DNA from: Pseudoxanthobacter soli DSM 19599
Lineage (GTDB): Bacteria; Pseudomonadota; Alphaproteobacteria; Rhizobiales; Segnochrobactraceae
Reading direction: 5' to 3'
NCBI GenBank assembly: GCA_945898215.1
Contig: CAMDHY010000022.1
Span: forward strand, 1 to 48,571
DNA length: 48,571 nt
Position 1 is the stretch's first letter, and each line of letters opens with the position of its first letter. Below, piece by piece: positions 8,192 through 16,160 of the stretch. The notes beneath the pieces were generated by a model. That model was not told where the DNA came from and did no database searches. It worked only from the letters and a program-made list of their open reading frames with translations. The translations under genes were made by a program, and so were the position numbers.

Positions 8192-9373
8192 TCAGACAGC
8201 GCCGTGCAGCGCGTCCGTGATGAGCAGCTCGAAGTCGGCCGCGACCATCGCAACGGGGTTGCTGCCGGTGGACGGGTCCCGCTCGGCGGCGGCGGCGAGC
8301 TCCTTCAGGCGGTCCTCGCCGACGCCTAGATCGGCGAGGGTGTGGGGCACGCCGAGGTCGGTGCGCAGCTTCAGCAGCCATGCGACGACGCCGTCGACGC
8401 CGGGCGTCGGCAGTTGCAGGACGCGCGACAGGATCTCCATCCGCGCCTCGATCGCCGGCCGGTTGTGGGCGACGACGTAGGGGAGCATCACCGCGTTCGT
8501 CAGGCCGTGGTGGGTGTCGTAGAAGGCGCCGACCGGGTGCGAGACCGAATGAACCGCGCCGAGGCCCTTCTGGAAGGCGGTGGCGCCCATCGCCGCGGCG
8601 GCGAGCATGGCGGCCCGCGCCTCGATGTCGGTGCCGTCGGCGGCGGCCTTCGGCAGGTAGTGGTCGATCAGGCGGAGGCCTTCGAGCGCGATGCCGTCGG
8701 CCATCGGGTGGAAGCCCGGCGCGCAATAGGCCTCGAGGCAGTGGGCGAGGGCGTCGAAGCCGGTCCAGACCGTGAGGTTGCGCGGCAGGCCTATGGTGAG
8801 CTCCGGATCGGCGATCACCACCTTCGGCAGCATCAGCGGGTGGAAGATGATCTTCTTCTCGTGCGTCGACTCGTTGGTGATGACCGTGGCGCGGCCGACC
8901 TCCGAGCCGGTGCCGGCCGTCGTCGGCACGGCGACGATCGGGCGGATGCCGGCCGGATCGGCACGCGTCCACCAGTCGCCGACGTCCTCGAAGTCCCACA
9001 CCGGGCGCGTCTGCCCGGCCATGAAGGCGACGGTCTTGCCGACGTCGAGGCCGGAGCCGCCGCCGAAGGCGACGACGCCGTCGTAGTCGCCGGCGCGGAA
9101 GGCGGCGATGCCGTCGTCGAGGTTCTTCGAGGTCGGGTTGCCCTTCACCTCGGCGAACAAGCCGGGCGCGAGACCGGCGGCCTTCATGATCTCCATCGCC
9201 CGATGGGTGATCGGGGCGTTCTCGAGGCCCTTGTCGGTGACCAGCAGCGGCTTGGCGATGCCGGCCGTCTTGCAGGCGTCCGCGAGCTCGGCGATGCGCC
9301 CAGGCCCGAACAGCACGCGGGTCGGGTAGTTCCACGATCCCTTGAGGGTGGGCATAGCGGGGGGAACGGACAT
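8192..9373 (-). CDS. Iron-containing alcohol dehydrogenase
   Basis: Encodes 393 residues from ATG 9373, with GAGGGT nine bases upstream on the minus strand. The N-terminal Rossmann-like domain has the NAD-binding motif AFGGGSGLDVGK. The C-terminal helical domain has the metal-site segments TGFDALAHCLEAY and AVHSVSHPVGAFYDTHHGLTN. These residues (Asp and three His) bind Fe or Zn in this family, which includes lactaldehyde, butanol and maleylacetate reductases. The PTTAGTGSEV motif is also present. It leads a two-gene operon with the amidotransferase and is divergent from an RpiR-type regulator. Substrate unknown. Confidence 0.92.
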   Translation of the reverse strand: MSVPPAMPTLKGSWNYPTRVLFGPGRIAELADACKTAGIAKPLLVTDKGLENAPITHRAMEIMKAAGLAPGLFAEVKGNPTSKNLDDGIAAFRAGDYDGVVAFGGGSGLDVGKTVAFMAGQTRPVWDFEDVGDWWTRADPAGIRPIVAVPTTAGTGSEVGRATVITNESTHEKKIIFHPLMLPKVVIADPELTIGLPRNLTVWTGFDALAHCLEAYCAPGFHPMADGIALEGLRLIDHYLPKAAADGTDIEARAAMLAAAAMGATAFQKGLGAVHSVSHPVGAFYDTHHGLTNAVMLPYVVAHNRPAIEARMEILSRVLQLPTPGVDGVVAWLLKLRTDLGVPHTLADLGVGEDRLKELAAAAERDPSTGSNPVAMVAADFELLITDALHGAV

Positions 9374-9445
9374 GCGATGTACCCTCGAGGATCGGGACGG
9401 ACTGAAGGACGGACGGGAGCGCGGCGCCGCGTCACCCTGAGTACG

Positions 9446-9461
9446 GAAGGAACGTTCCTTC
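9446..9461. promoter_or_regulatory. Perfect 16-bp palindrome, candidate RpiR-type operator
   Basis: GAAGGAACGTTCCTTC is a perfect inverted repeat about midway between the divergent dehydrogenase (start 9373) and regulator (start 9534). A second inverted repeat, GGATC-GATT-GATCC, lies at 9484-9497 closer to the regulator. Twofold-symmetric sites between a regulator and its divergent target are the usual place for autoregulated operators. Binding is inferred, not shown. Confidence 0.55.
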
Positions 9462-9533
9462 GGCGGCGAGATGGAGTCAATATGGATCGATTGATCCGGC
9501 CTGCGGCACAGGGTCGGAGGAGGGAAGACGCGC

Positions 9534-10406
9534 ATGATCACGCCCGCGCCGCAAGGGTCCGTCGCCGATCGGCTCGACACTGTGCTGCCGCACCTCGCCG
9601 CCCAGGAGCGTCGCGCCGCGCTCTACCTGCGGGCCCACTATCCGGTGGCCGGCCTCGATTCGCTGTCGCGGGTGGCGCGGGCGGCGGGCATCAGTCCGCA
9701 GACAGTGCTGCGGCTCACCGCCCGCCTCGGCTTCGAGGGCTACCGCGATCTGCAGGACGCGCTCCGGCGCGAGCTCGCCACCGGCGCCCAGACGCCGCTC
9801 GCCCGCCTCGCCGCGACCGGGCCGGTGGCGTCGGACAGCGACTGGCTGGACGCCTTCGGCCGACAGGTCTGCCGCAACGTCGAGGGCACCTTCGGCGGCG
9901 TGTTGCGGACGGAATTTGAGGCGGCCGCCGTGGCGCTCGCCGACCGCAAGCGGACGGTCGCGGTCATCGGCGGTCGCTTCACGCACTCGCTCGCCGGGCT
10001 GCTGGTGCGGCACCTGTCGATCGTCCGGGAAGACGTGCACGAGATCACCGGCCCGACTGTCGCCTGGTCGGACCGGCTGATCGACGTCGGCCGGCGCACG
10101 GTCATCGTCGCCTACGACATCCGCCGCTACCAGGCCGACGTGCTGCGCTTCCTCGCCGCCGCCGCCGATCAGCGCGCCACCATCGTTCTTTTTACAGACG
10201 ACCCGATGGCGCCCGGCTGCCGCCTCGCCTCCCATTCCCTGATCGCGCCGGTGAAAAGCCGCGGCGCCTGGGATTCGCTTTCGGCTCTGCTGGCACTGTC
10301 CGAGGCGCTGATGGCGCGCACCACCGACTTGATCGGCGAGGAAGCGGCGGAGCGGCTGGCACGCCTCGAGCAGTTGCGGGCGCGGATGATCGACCCGGCG
10401 CCCTGA
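9534..10406 (+). CDS. MurR/RpiR family transcriptional regulator
   Basis: Encodes 290 residues. Residues about 5-80 form the RpiR-type N-terminal HTH domain (LSRVARAAGISPQTVLRLTA, then LGFEGYRDLQDALR). Residues about 125-265 form a SIS sugar-phosphate-binding domain, with VAVIGGRFTHSLAGLLVRHL and the IVAYDIRRY segment. This family usually senses a phosphosugar or a related small acid and controls a neighbouring catabolic operon. It is divergent from the dehydrogenase-amidotransferase pair, with a 160-base intergenic region containing two inverted repeats, so that pair is its likely target. Confidence 0.9.
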   Translation: MITPAPQGSVADRLDTVLPHLAAQERRAALYLRAHYPVAGLDSLSRVARAAGISPQTVLRLTARLGFEGYRDLQDALRRELATGAQTPLARLAATGPVASDSDWLDAFGRQVCRNVEGTFGGVLRTEFEAAAVALADRKRTVAVIGGRFTHSLAGLLVRHLSIVREDVHEITGPTVAWSDRLIDVGRRTVIVAYDIRRYQADVLRFLAAAADQRATIVLFTDDPMAPGCRLASHSLIAPVKSRGAWDSLSALLALSEALMARTTDLIGEEAAERLARLEQLRARMIDPAP

Positions 10407-10410
10407 GCCG

Positions 10411-11331
10411 TCAGGAGACCCCGGCCCACGCGGCCATCTCCCGCCAAAGCGCCATCGAGCGGCGTCGGGCGGGCCGGTCGAGGTCGAGCCAGGGTTTCTG
10501 GGCACCCGGATAGTGCAGGATGCGGACGTGGGCGAGGATGCGGTCGGCCACCGGCTGCGGCAGGCGCTTGAGATAGCTCTCGTGGAAGTTCCACGCCGGC
10601 TCGATCAGCGCGAGCGAGCCCGGCCGCCTGGCGAAGAACGAGGTCAGGTGCGATTGCTCGTTGACCAGAAGCTTCCGCGATGCGTGGTCGACGAGGGCGC
10701 GACGGACGTCGTCTTCGAGCAGCGGCCGGCGCACCACCATGACGCCGCTGTTGAGGCGGCCGGGCAGCGGCGCCATTCCCGTGACGAGCCCTTCGAGACG
10801 GTCTGCGAGGATCGCCGCCGGCACCGGACCGGTGGCGTCGCGGGCAAGCGAGCGCGGGAACTGCGGCCCACCGACCAGCTGGGCGTCCGGCGCGCGTGAG
10901 AGCAGCGGTTCGACAGGACCGAGCGCGATCATGTCGGCGTCGAGGAAGAGCACCTGGTCGACGCCGGCGGGCTGGAACACCGCCCACTTCAGAAACGTGC
11001 CGCGGTTCCAGTCGGCCCGCTCCGGCCGGCGGACGCGCTCGCGCGCCAGGTATTCAAGCGTCTCGGCGAGAGCGCCCGAGACCAGGAAGAAGCGGTCGGT
11101 CGCCGCCCGCACGAACGGATCATCGAGGAGCGTCGCGTCGGTCGAGTAGACGAAGACCGGCAGGTCGACGAGGGTGCCGGCCTTCGCCAGCGAGGCGAGC
11201 ATCACCTTGAAGGGCAGCCGGTAGCCGGCGTCGAAAGCGAAGGCCAGCGCCGTGGACGGCGCCGCGGCAGCGGACTCGGCGGCGGTGGGCTCCGGCAGCA
11301 GGCCGTCCCGGACGAGGGTGGCGATCGACAC
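10411..11331 (-). CDS. Family 8-type glycosyltransferase
   Basis: Encodes 306 residues from a GTG at 11331, 27 bases downstream of the PHA depolymerase stop. GT8 hallmarks are present: LPVFVYSTD near the nucleotide site, the metal-binding DxD motif in VLFLDADMIALG, LNSGVMVVRR, the acceptor-site segment LLVNEQSHLTSFF, and a late HYPGAQKPW motif that matches the HxxGxxKPW signature. It should transfer a sugar from a UDP-sugar with retention of configuration. The acceptor (lipopolysaccharide, another glycan or a storage polymer) is unknown. No membrane segment is seen. Confidence 0.85.
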   Translation of the reverse strand: MSIATLVRDGLLPEPTAAESAAAAPSTALAFAFDAGYRLPFKVMLASLAKAGTLVDLPVFVYSTDATLLDDPFVRAATDRFFLVSGALAETLEYLARERVRRPERADWNRGTFLKWAVFQPAGVDQVLFLDADMIALGPVEPLLSRAPDAQLVGGPQFPRSLARDATGPVPAAILADRLEGLVTGMAPLPGRLNSGVMVVRRPLLEDDVRRALVDHASRKLLVNEQSHLTSFFARRPGSLALIEPAWNFHESYLKRLPQPVADRILAHVRILHYPGAQKPWLDLDRPARRRSMALWREMAAWAGVS

Positions 11332-11358
11332 TGCGGGGCCTCGGATGCGCGGGCGGTT

Positions 11359-12576
11359 TCAGTCGCTCGATAGCACGAGGTTGCGCACGATCGGATAGAT
11401 CTGGCCCGCCCATTTCCGTCCGCTGAAGACACCGTAGTGGCCGACACCCGCCTGGAGGTGGTGGCGCTTGCGGTAGGGGCGCAGGCTCGCACAGAGGTCG
11501 TGCGCGGCGAGCGTCTGGCCGACGGAGCAGATGTCGTCGCGCTCGCCCTCCACCGTCAAAAGCGCCGTGCGCCGGATCGCCTTCGGGTCGACGCGCCGGC
11601 CGCGCCACGTCAGGGTGCCCTTCGCGAGGGCGGCATCCTGGAACACGAGCTTCACCGTCTCCAGGAAGAACTCCGCCGCGAGGTCGAGGACCGCGAAGTA
11701 CTCGTCGTAGAAGGCGCGCACCTGCTCGACCTTCTCGGTATCGCCCGCGACGATGCGGTGGAACAGATCGACGTGCGCCTTCAGATGGCGGTCGGCGTTC
11801 ATGCTCATGAACGCCGTCAACTGCACGAAGCCCGGATAGACCCGGCGGCCCGCCCCCTGGTGCCACATCGGCACGGTGGCGATGAGGTTGCGCTCGAACC
11901 ACTCGATCGGCTTGCCGGTGGCGAGCTTGTTCACCTCCGACGGGCTGACGCGGGTGTCGACCGGCCCCGCCATCAGCGTCATCGAGCGCGGCTGCGCCGG
12001 GTTGTCGTCCTCGGCCATCACGGCGACAGCGGCGAGCGCATGCACGCACGGCTGGCAGACGGCCAGCAGGTGCGCCCCCGGCCCGATCGCCTCGAGGAAG
12101 CCGATGACGTGGTCGACGTACTCGTCGAAGCCGAAGCGTCCGGCCGACAGCGGCACGTCGCGGGCGTTGTGCCAGTCGGTGACGTAGACGTCGTTGTCGG
12201 GCAGCAGCACCTCGATGGTGTTGCGCAGCAGGGTCGCGAAATGGCCGGACAGCGGCGCGATCACTAGCATCCGCGGCTGCGGGACATCGACGTCCTTGGC
12301 GAAGTGCACGAGCGTCGCGAATGGCGTGCGGGCGGCGACCTCCTCGACCAACGGCACCACGCGATTGCCGACGGTGGCGCTCTCGATGCCGAAGGCCGGG
12401 CGGCTGTGGGTGAGGCGGGTCTGGGAAAACACGTCGAGGGCGGCGGCGGCGTTGTCGAGCGCCAGAGGCATCGGCCAGTCGCCGAACCAGCCCCGCATCG
12501 ACGTGGCCATGACCGCGGCCGAAGCCTGCAGCGGCCGCAGGGCGTCGCTGCGAGCCTGGTAGGCCTGGTAGATCAT
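11359..12576 (-). CDS. phaZ: Intracellular polyhydroxyalkanoate depolymerase
   Basis: Encodes 405 residues from ATG 12576, preceded by GGGGGAG. The start MIYQAYQARSD and the segments RMLVIAPLSGHFATLLRNTI, VYVTDWHNARDVP and MAGPVDTRVSPSEVN are typical of intracellular PHA (PHB) depolymerases. The alpha/beta-hydrolase nucleophile in this group is a Cys; here it lies in LLAVCQPCVHALAA (Cys174 or Cys177). The Asp and His of the triad are probably in LTVEGERDDICSV and QAGVGHYGVFSG. The enzyme mobilises stored polyester granules. It heads an apparent operon with the GT8 gene. Confidence 0.93.
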   Translation of the reverse strand: MIYQAYQARSDALRPLQASAAVMATSMRGWFGDWPMPLALDNAAAALDVFSQTRLTHSRPAFGIESATVGNRVVPLVEEVAARTPFATLVHFAKDVDVPQPRMLVIAPLSGHFATLLRNTIEVLLPDNDVYVTDWHNARDVPLSAGRFGFDEYVDHVIGFLEAIGPGAHLLAVCQPCVHALAAVAVMAEDDNPAQPRSMTLMAGPVDTRVSPSEVNKLATGKPIEWFERNLIATVPMWHQGAGRRVYPGFVQLTAFMSMNADRHLKAHVDLFHRIVAGDTEKVEQVRAFYDEYFAVLDLAAEFFLETVKLVFQDAALAKGTLTWRGRRVDPKAIRRTALLTVEGERDDICSVGQTLAAHDLCASLRPYRKRHHLQAGVGHYGVFSGRKWAGQIYPIVRNLVLSSD

Positions 12577-12763
12577 CCCGGCTCCCCCACGCCGGCGGCA
12601 CGATGTCCCTGCCGCCCGGCAAGCGAAGGCTAGTGCATATTTTATTGCGGTGCGAGATAGTCGTTGCGACGGCGGGGGCGGCCCGGCGCTTGCATCGCGC
12701 AAGGCGCGCGGCGAACTGCGGCATCGCCATTGACGGCGGCGGCCGGCGAGGGGGCAGAGGACG
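12577..12763. promoter_or_regulatory. Divergent intergenic region between phaZ and GST genes
   Basis: This 187-base gap contains an A+T-rich island around 12632-12650 (GTGCATATTTTATTGCGG) that stands out against the G+C-rich background. It is the likely promoter zone for the depolymerase and possibly the GST. No convincing -35/-10 pair or perfect palindrome was found. Confidence 0.35.
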
Positions 12764-13420
12764 ATGGCGAAGGCCACCCTGACCATCAGCAGCAAGAACT
12801 ATTCGTCCTGGTCGCTGCGCGGCTGGCTGATCTGCCGGATGGCGGGCCTCGACTTCGACGAGATCCTGCGGAGCCACGACGACCCGTCGACGCGCGCCGA
12901 ACTGCTGCTGCTGTCGCCGTCGTTCCTGGTGCCGTGCCTGCGCCACGAGGGCATCACCGTGTGGGACACGCTGGCGATCGCCGAGTACCTCAACGAGCGG
13001 TTCCCGGGCACGTCGCTGCTGCCGAAGGATCTCGCCGCCCGGACGCGCTGCCGCTCGATCTGCGGCGAGATGCACTCCGGCTTCTCGGCCCTGCGCTCGG
13101 CGCTGCCAATGAACATCAAGGCCCATCACAAGGGCTTCAAGGTGTGGGCCGGCGCCCAGGCCGACGTCGACCGTATCGTGGTGATCTGGCGCGAGTGCCT
13201 CGACACCCACGGCGGGCCGTTCCTGTTCGGACCCGCGCCGTCGCTCGCCGACGCCATGTACGCGCCGGTCTGCTTCCGCTTCTCGACCTACGACGTGAAG
13301 CTCGACAAGGCCTGCAAGGCCTATGTGGCGCGCATCCTGGCGCTGCCGGACGTCGTCGCGTGGGCGGAGGCCGCGAAGCTCGAGCCCGACGAGCTCGAGG
13401 AGCTCGACGTCGAGTTCTGA
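12764..13420 (+). CDS. Glutathione S-transferase family protein
   Basis: Encodes 218 residues. The N-terminal thioredoxin-like domain begins LTISSKNYSSWSLRGWLICR. It has the cis-Pro/substrate loop FLVPCLRHEGITVWDTLAIA (glutathione-contacting segment) followed by EYLNERFPG. An all-helical C-terminal domain follows, with the conserved PSLADAMYAPVCFRF stretch. Such GSTs conjugate glutathione or act as thiol-dependent isomerases or reductases; the substrate is not evident. It is divergent from phaZ and ends 7 bases before the convergent CoA-transferase gene. Confidence 0.88.
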   Translation: MAKATLTISSKNYSSWSLRGWLICRMAGLDFDEILRSHDDPSTRAELLLLSPSFLVPCLRHEGITVWDTLAIAEYLNERFPGTSLLPKDLAARTRCRSICGEMHSGFSALRSALPMNIKAHHKGFKVWAGAQADVDRIVVIWRECLDTHGGPFLFGPAPSLADAMYAPVCFRFSTYDVKLDKACKAYVARILALPDVVAWAEAAKLEPDELEELDVEF

Positions 13421-13427
13421 ACGCGCT

Positions 13428-14612
13428 TCACGCCGCGGGCGTCGTCCAGCCGATCTCGGCGAGGATCTCGTCCGTGTGGGCGCCGAGCGCCGGGCTGCCG
13501 CGGGGCGCCACCTGGCCGACCCCGTCGATGACGACGGGCGTGCGTACGCCGGGAATGACGCCACCGGCAGCGGCCTCATCGGGGAGGCTCACCTGCAGGC
13601 CGCGGTGGCGCACCTGCGGATCATCGAAGACGTCGGCCACCGAGTTGATCGGACCGGCCGGGACCCCGGCCGCCTCGAGCCCTGCGAGCAGGGCGTCGCG
13701 CGTCCATGGGGCGATGAGCTCGGCGACGATCGGCACCAGCCGCTCGCGGTTGGAGACGCGGCCCGGGTTGGTGCGGAAGTCGGGATCCTCCGCGAGTTCC
13801 GGCAGGCCGAGCAGCACGCAGAGTTTTCGGAACTGCCCGTCGTTGCCGACGGCGACGACGAGGTGACCGTCGGCGACCGCGAACACCTGATAGGGCACCA
13901 AGTTCGGATGAGCGTTGCCCAGCCGGCGTGGCGCCGTGCCGGAGGCGAGGTAGTTCATCGCCTGGTTCGCCAGCACGGCCGTCTGGGTATCGAGCAGGCT
14001 CATGTCGACGTGGCCGCCTTCGCCCGTCACCGCCCGGCGCTGCAGGGCGGCAAGGATGCCGACCACCGAATAGACGCCGGTGAAGATGTCGGCCACCGCG
14101 ACGCCGACCTTCATCGGCTCGCCGTCCGGCGCCCCGGTGAGGTCCATCAGCCCGCCCATCGCCTGGATCATGTAGTCGTAGCCGGCCCGCTTGGCGTAGG
14201 GGCCGTCCTGGCCGAAGCCGGTGATCGAGCAGTAGACGAGGCGCGGGTTGATCGCCTTCAGCGAGGCGTAGTCGAGCCTGAAGCGGGCGAGGCCACCGAC
14301 CTTGAAGTTCTCGATCACCACGTCTGCCTGCGCGGCGAGGCGGCGGACGATCTCGCGACCCTCGTCGGTCTCGAAGTCGACGGCGATCGAGCGCTTGCCG
14401 CGATTGGTGGAGTGGAAATAGGCGGCGCCGAGGTCGCCGCCCGCCGCCCCGGCGACGAAGGGGGGCCCCCAGGTCCGCGTGTCGTCGCCGACCTCCGGGC
14501 GCTCGACCTTGACGACGTCGGCGCCGAGGTCGGCGAGCGTCTGCCCGGCCCAGGGCCCGGCGAGGATCCGGGCGAGCTCGAGAACGCGGAGGCCGGCGAG
14601 GGGTGGCGTCAT
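13428..14612 (-). CDS. Family III CoA-transferase (CaiB/BaiF type)
   Basis: Encodes 394 residues from ATG 14612, close to the usual 380-430 length. Characteristic motifs in order: LRVLELARILAGPWAGQTLA, DLGADVVKVERP, NRGKRSIAVDF, ADVVIENFKVGGLARF, VYCSITGFGQDGPY, RAGYDYMIQAMGGLM. The catalytic Asp is in the GHVDMSLLDT segment. These enzymes transfer CoA between carboxylic acids such as formyl, succinyl, carnitine or mesaconyl derivatives. No specific donor or acceptor can be assigned. It is divergent from the DUF1800 gene. Confidence 0.92.
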   Translation of the reverse strand: MTPPLAGLRVLELARILAGPWAGQTLADLGADVVKVERPEVGDDTRTWGPPFVAGAAGGDLGAAYFHSTNRGKRSIAVDFETDEGREIVRRLAAQADVVIENFKVGGLARFRLDYASLKAINPRLVYCSITGFGQDGPYAKRAGYDYMIQAMGGLMDLTGAPDGEPMKVGVAVADIFTGVYSVVGILAALQRRAVTGEGGHVDMSLLDTQTAVLANQAMNYLASGTAPRRLGNAHPNLVPYQVFAVADGHLVVAVGNDGQFRKLCVLLGLPELAEDPDFRTNPGRVSNRERLVPIVAELIAPWTRDALLAGLEAAGVPAGPINSVADVFDDPQVRHRGLQVSLPDEAAAGGVIPGVRTPVVIDGVGQVAPRGSPALGAHTDEILAEIGWTTPAA

Positions 14613-14799
14613 GGAGCACTCTTCCGCGGGTTGAAGGCGGCGAAGTTTGGGCCGCCGCAGCCTTAGCCGATCAAATGAGTGTTTTCACCAACTCCCCAAC
14701 CGTGAAGCCCCGGGCGAGCTCCGGCGTGCTAGGCATCGTGACGGGACGGGGGGTGCACGGCCGGATCGCTGTCCGGTCGCTCGGAGAGGGGCGATCTCC

Positions 14800-16158
14800 A
14801 TGGCACTCGAGGTGGCGGCCGCGCGGCAGGCGCGGATCGTGTTTCAACGCTTCGGCCTCGGCCCGAAGCGCGGCGGGCCGCAGCGAATCGGCGAGGATCC
14901 GAGGGCGGCGTTGCTCGACGAGATCGATCGGCCGAACTCGGCGCTCATCACCTCCGGCTCGCTGCCGGGTTATCGCGCGGCCTGTGCGGACAGCCAGCGC
15001 GATTTCGCGCTCCCCTACGAGGTCTTCCAGCAGGAACGGCGGGCGCGGCTCACCCAGGCCCTGAAGCCGGAGATCGGCCTGCTCGAGCGCCTGGTGACGT
15101 TCTGGACCAACCACTTCTCGATGACGGTGTGGAAGGATCAGGCGATCCTCGGCACGATCGGCCAGCTCGAGCGCGACGTCATCCGCCCGAACGTGCTCGG
15201 CTCCTTCACCCAGATGCTGCTCGGCGTCATGCGCCACCCGGCGATGATCGCCTATCTCGACAACGACGATTCGATCGGCCCGCGCTCGCCGATCGGCAAG
15301 TCGTGGGGTGCCGGCTTCAACGAGAACCTAGCCCGCGAAGTGCTGGAGTTGCACACGATGGGCGTCGGCGGCGGCTACACGGAAGGCGACGTGACGGCGT
15401 TCGCCCGCATCCTGACCGGCTGGTCCTACGTGCGCGGCTGGGAGGCCGACAACGAGTGGAACGGCGGCAACGACGAGAACCGCGGCCAGTTCATCTTCCG
15501 AGCCGACTGGCACGAGCCCGGCGGCATCGAGCTGATGGGCAAGCGTTATCCGGCCGCCGGCCAGGAGCAGGGCGAGGCGGTGCTGCGCGACCTCGCCGTA
15601 CACCCGAAGACGGCCGAGCACCTTGCCTTCAAGCTGGTGCTGCACTTCCTCACCGACGAGCCGACGGAGGCGATGGTGGCGCCCGTCGCCGACGCATTCC
15701 TGTCCTCGGGCGGTGATCTCGGGGCGACGACCCGGGCCCTCGTCGAGCTGCCGGACGCGTGGTCGCTGCCGCTGAAGAAGCTGCGCACCCCCTACGAGCT
15801 CGCCATCGCCCAGTACCGCGCCACCGGCACCGACGTTCCGAACGACGACGACTTCTGGACCTTCACCGAGCCGATGCGGGCGCTCGACAACCTGCCGTGG
15901 GAGTACGGCCCACCCGACGGCTACCCGGACGAGACGGCGGCGTGGCTGAACCCGGACGCGATGCGCGTGCGGCTCGATACGTCGCTGCTGTTCGTCGACA
16001 TGTTCGGCGCGGACGACTGGCCGGTGCCGGCCGACCTCGCGCGCGACCTGTTTGACAGCGCGCTGTCGCAGCCCTCGAAGGTCGCGCTGCGCAAGCCGGC
16101 GGACAATCGCGGTGCGATGACGCTCCTGTTGATGCTGCCCGAATTCCAGCGGAGGTGA
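14800..16158 (+). CDS. DUF1800 family protein
   Basis: Encodes 452 residues from ATG 14800 with GGAGAGGGG upstream; the frame extends to 14647, but the upstream residues look non-coding. DUF1800 signatures are clear: RFGLGP near the N-terminus, VTFWTNHFSMTVWKD, HPAMIAYLDNDDSIGP, NENLAREVLELHTMGVGGGY and the repeated ILTGWSY segment. The biochemical role of this family is unknown. No signal peptide is visible, although the partner gene encodes a Tat substrate. The stop overlaps the ribosome site of the DUF1501 gene, so the two are translationally coupled. Confidence 0.92.
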   Translation: MALEVAAARQARIVFQRFGLGPKRGGPQRIGEDPRAALLDEIDRPNSALITSGSLPGYRAACADSQRDFALPYEVFQQERRARLTQALKPEIGLLERLVTFWTNHFSMTVWKDQAILGTIGQLERDVIRPNVLGSFTQMLLGVMRHPAMIAYLDNDDSIGPRSPIGKSWGAGFNENLAREVLELHTMGVGGGYTEGDVTAFARILTGWSYVRGWEADNEWNGGNDENRGQFIFRADWHEPGGIELMGKRYPAAGQEQGEAVLRDLAVHPKTAEHLAFKLVLHFLTDEPTEAMVAPVADAFLSSGGDLGATTRALVELPDAWSLPLKKLRTPYELAIAQYRATGTDVPNDDDFWTFTEPMRALDNLPWEYGPPDGYPDETAAWLNPDAMRVRLDTSLLFVDMFGADDWPVPADLARDLFDSALSQPSKVALRKPADNRGAMTLLLMLPEFQRR

Positions 16159-16160
16159 CG

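Noticed and set aside
11120-13579. 819-codon minus-strand open frame
   Set aside because: It overlaps the GT8, phaZ and GST genes in another frame, with low-complexity Arg/Ala/Pro-rich translation; codon-bias shadow.
13323-14666. Long plus-strand frame opposite the CoA-transferase
   Set aside because: Antisense shadow of a CDS with complete family motifs on the minus strand.
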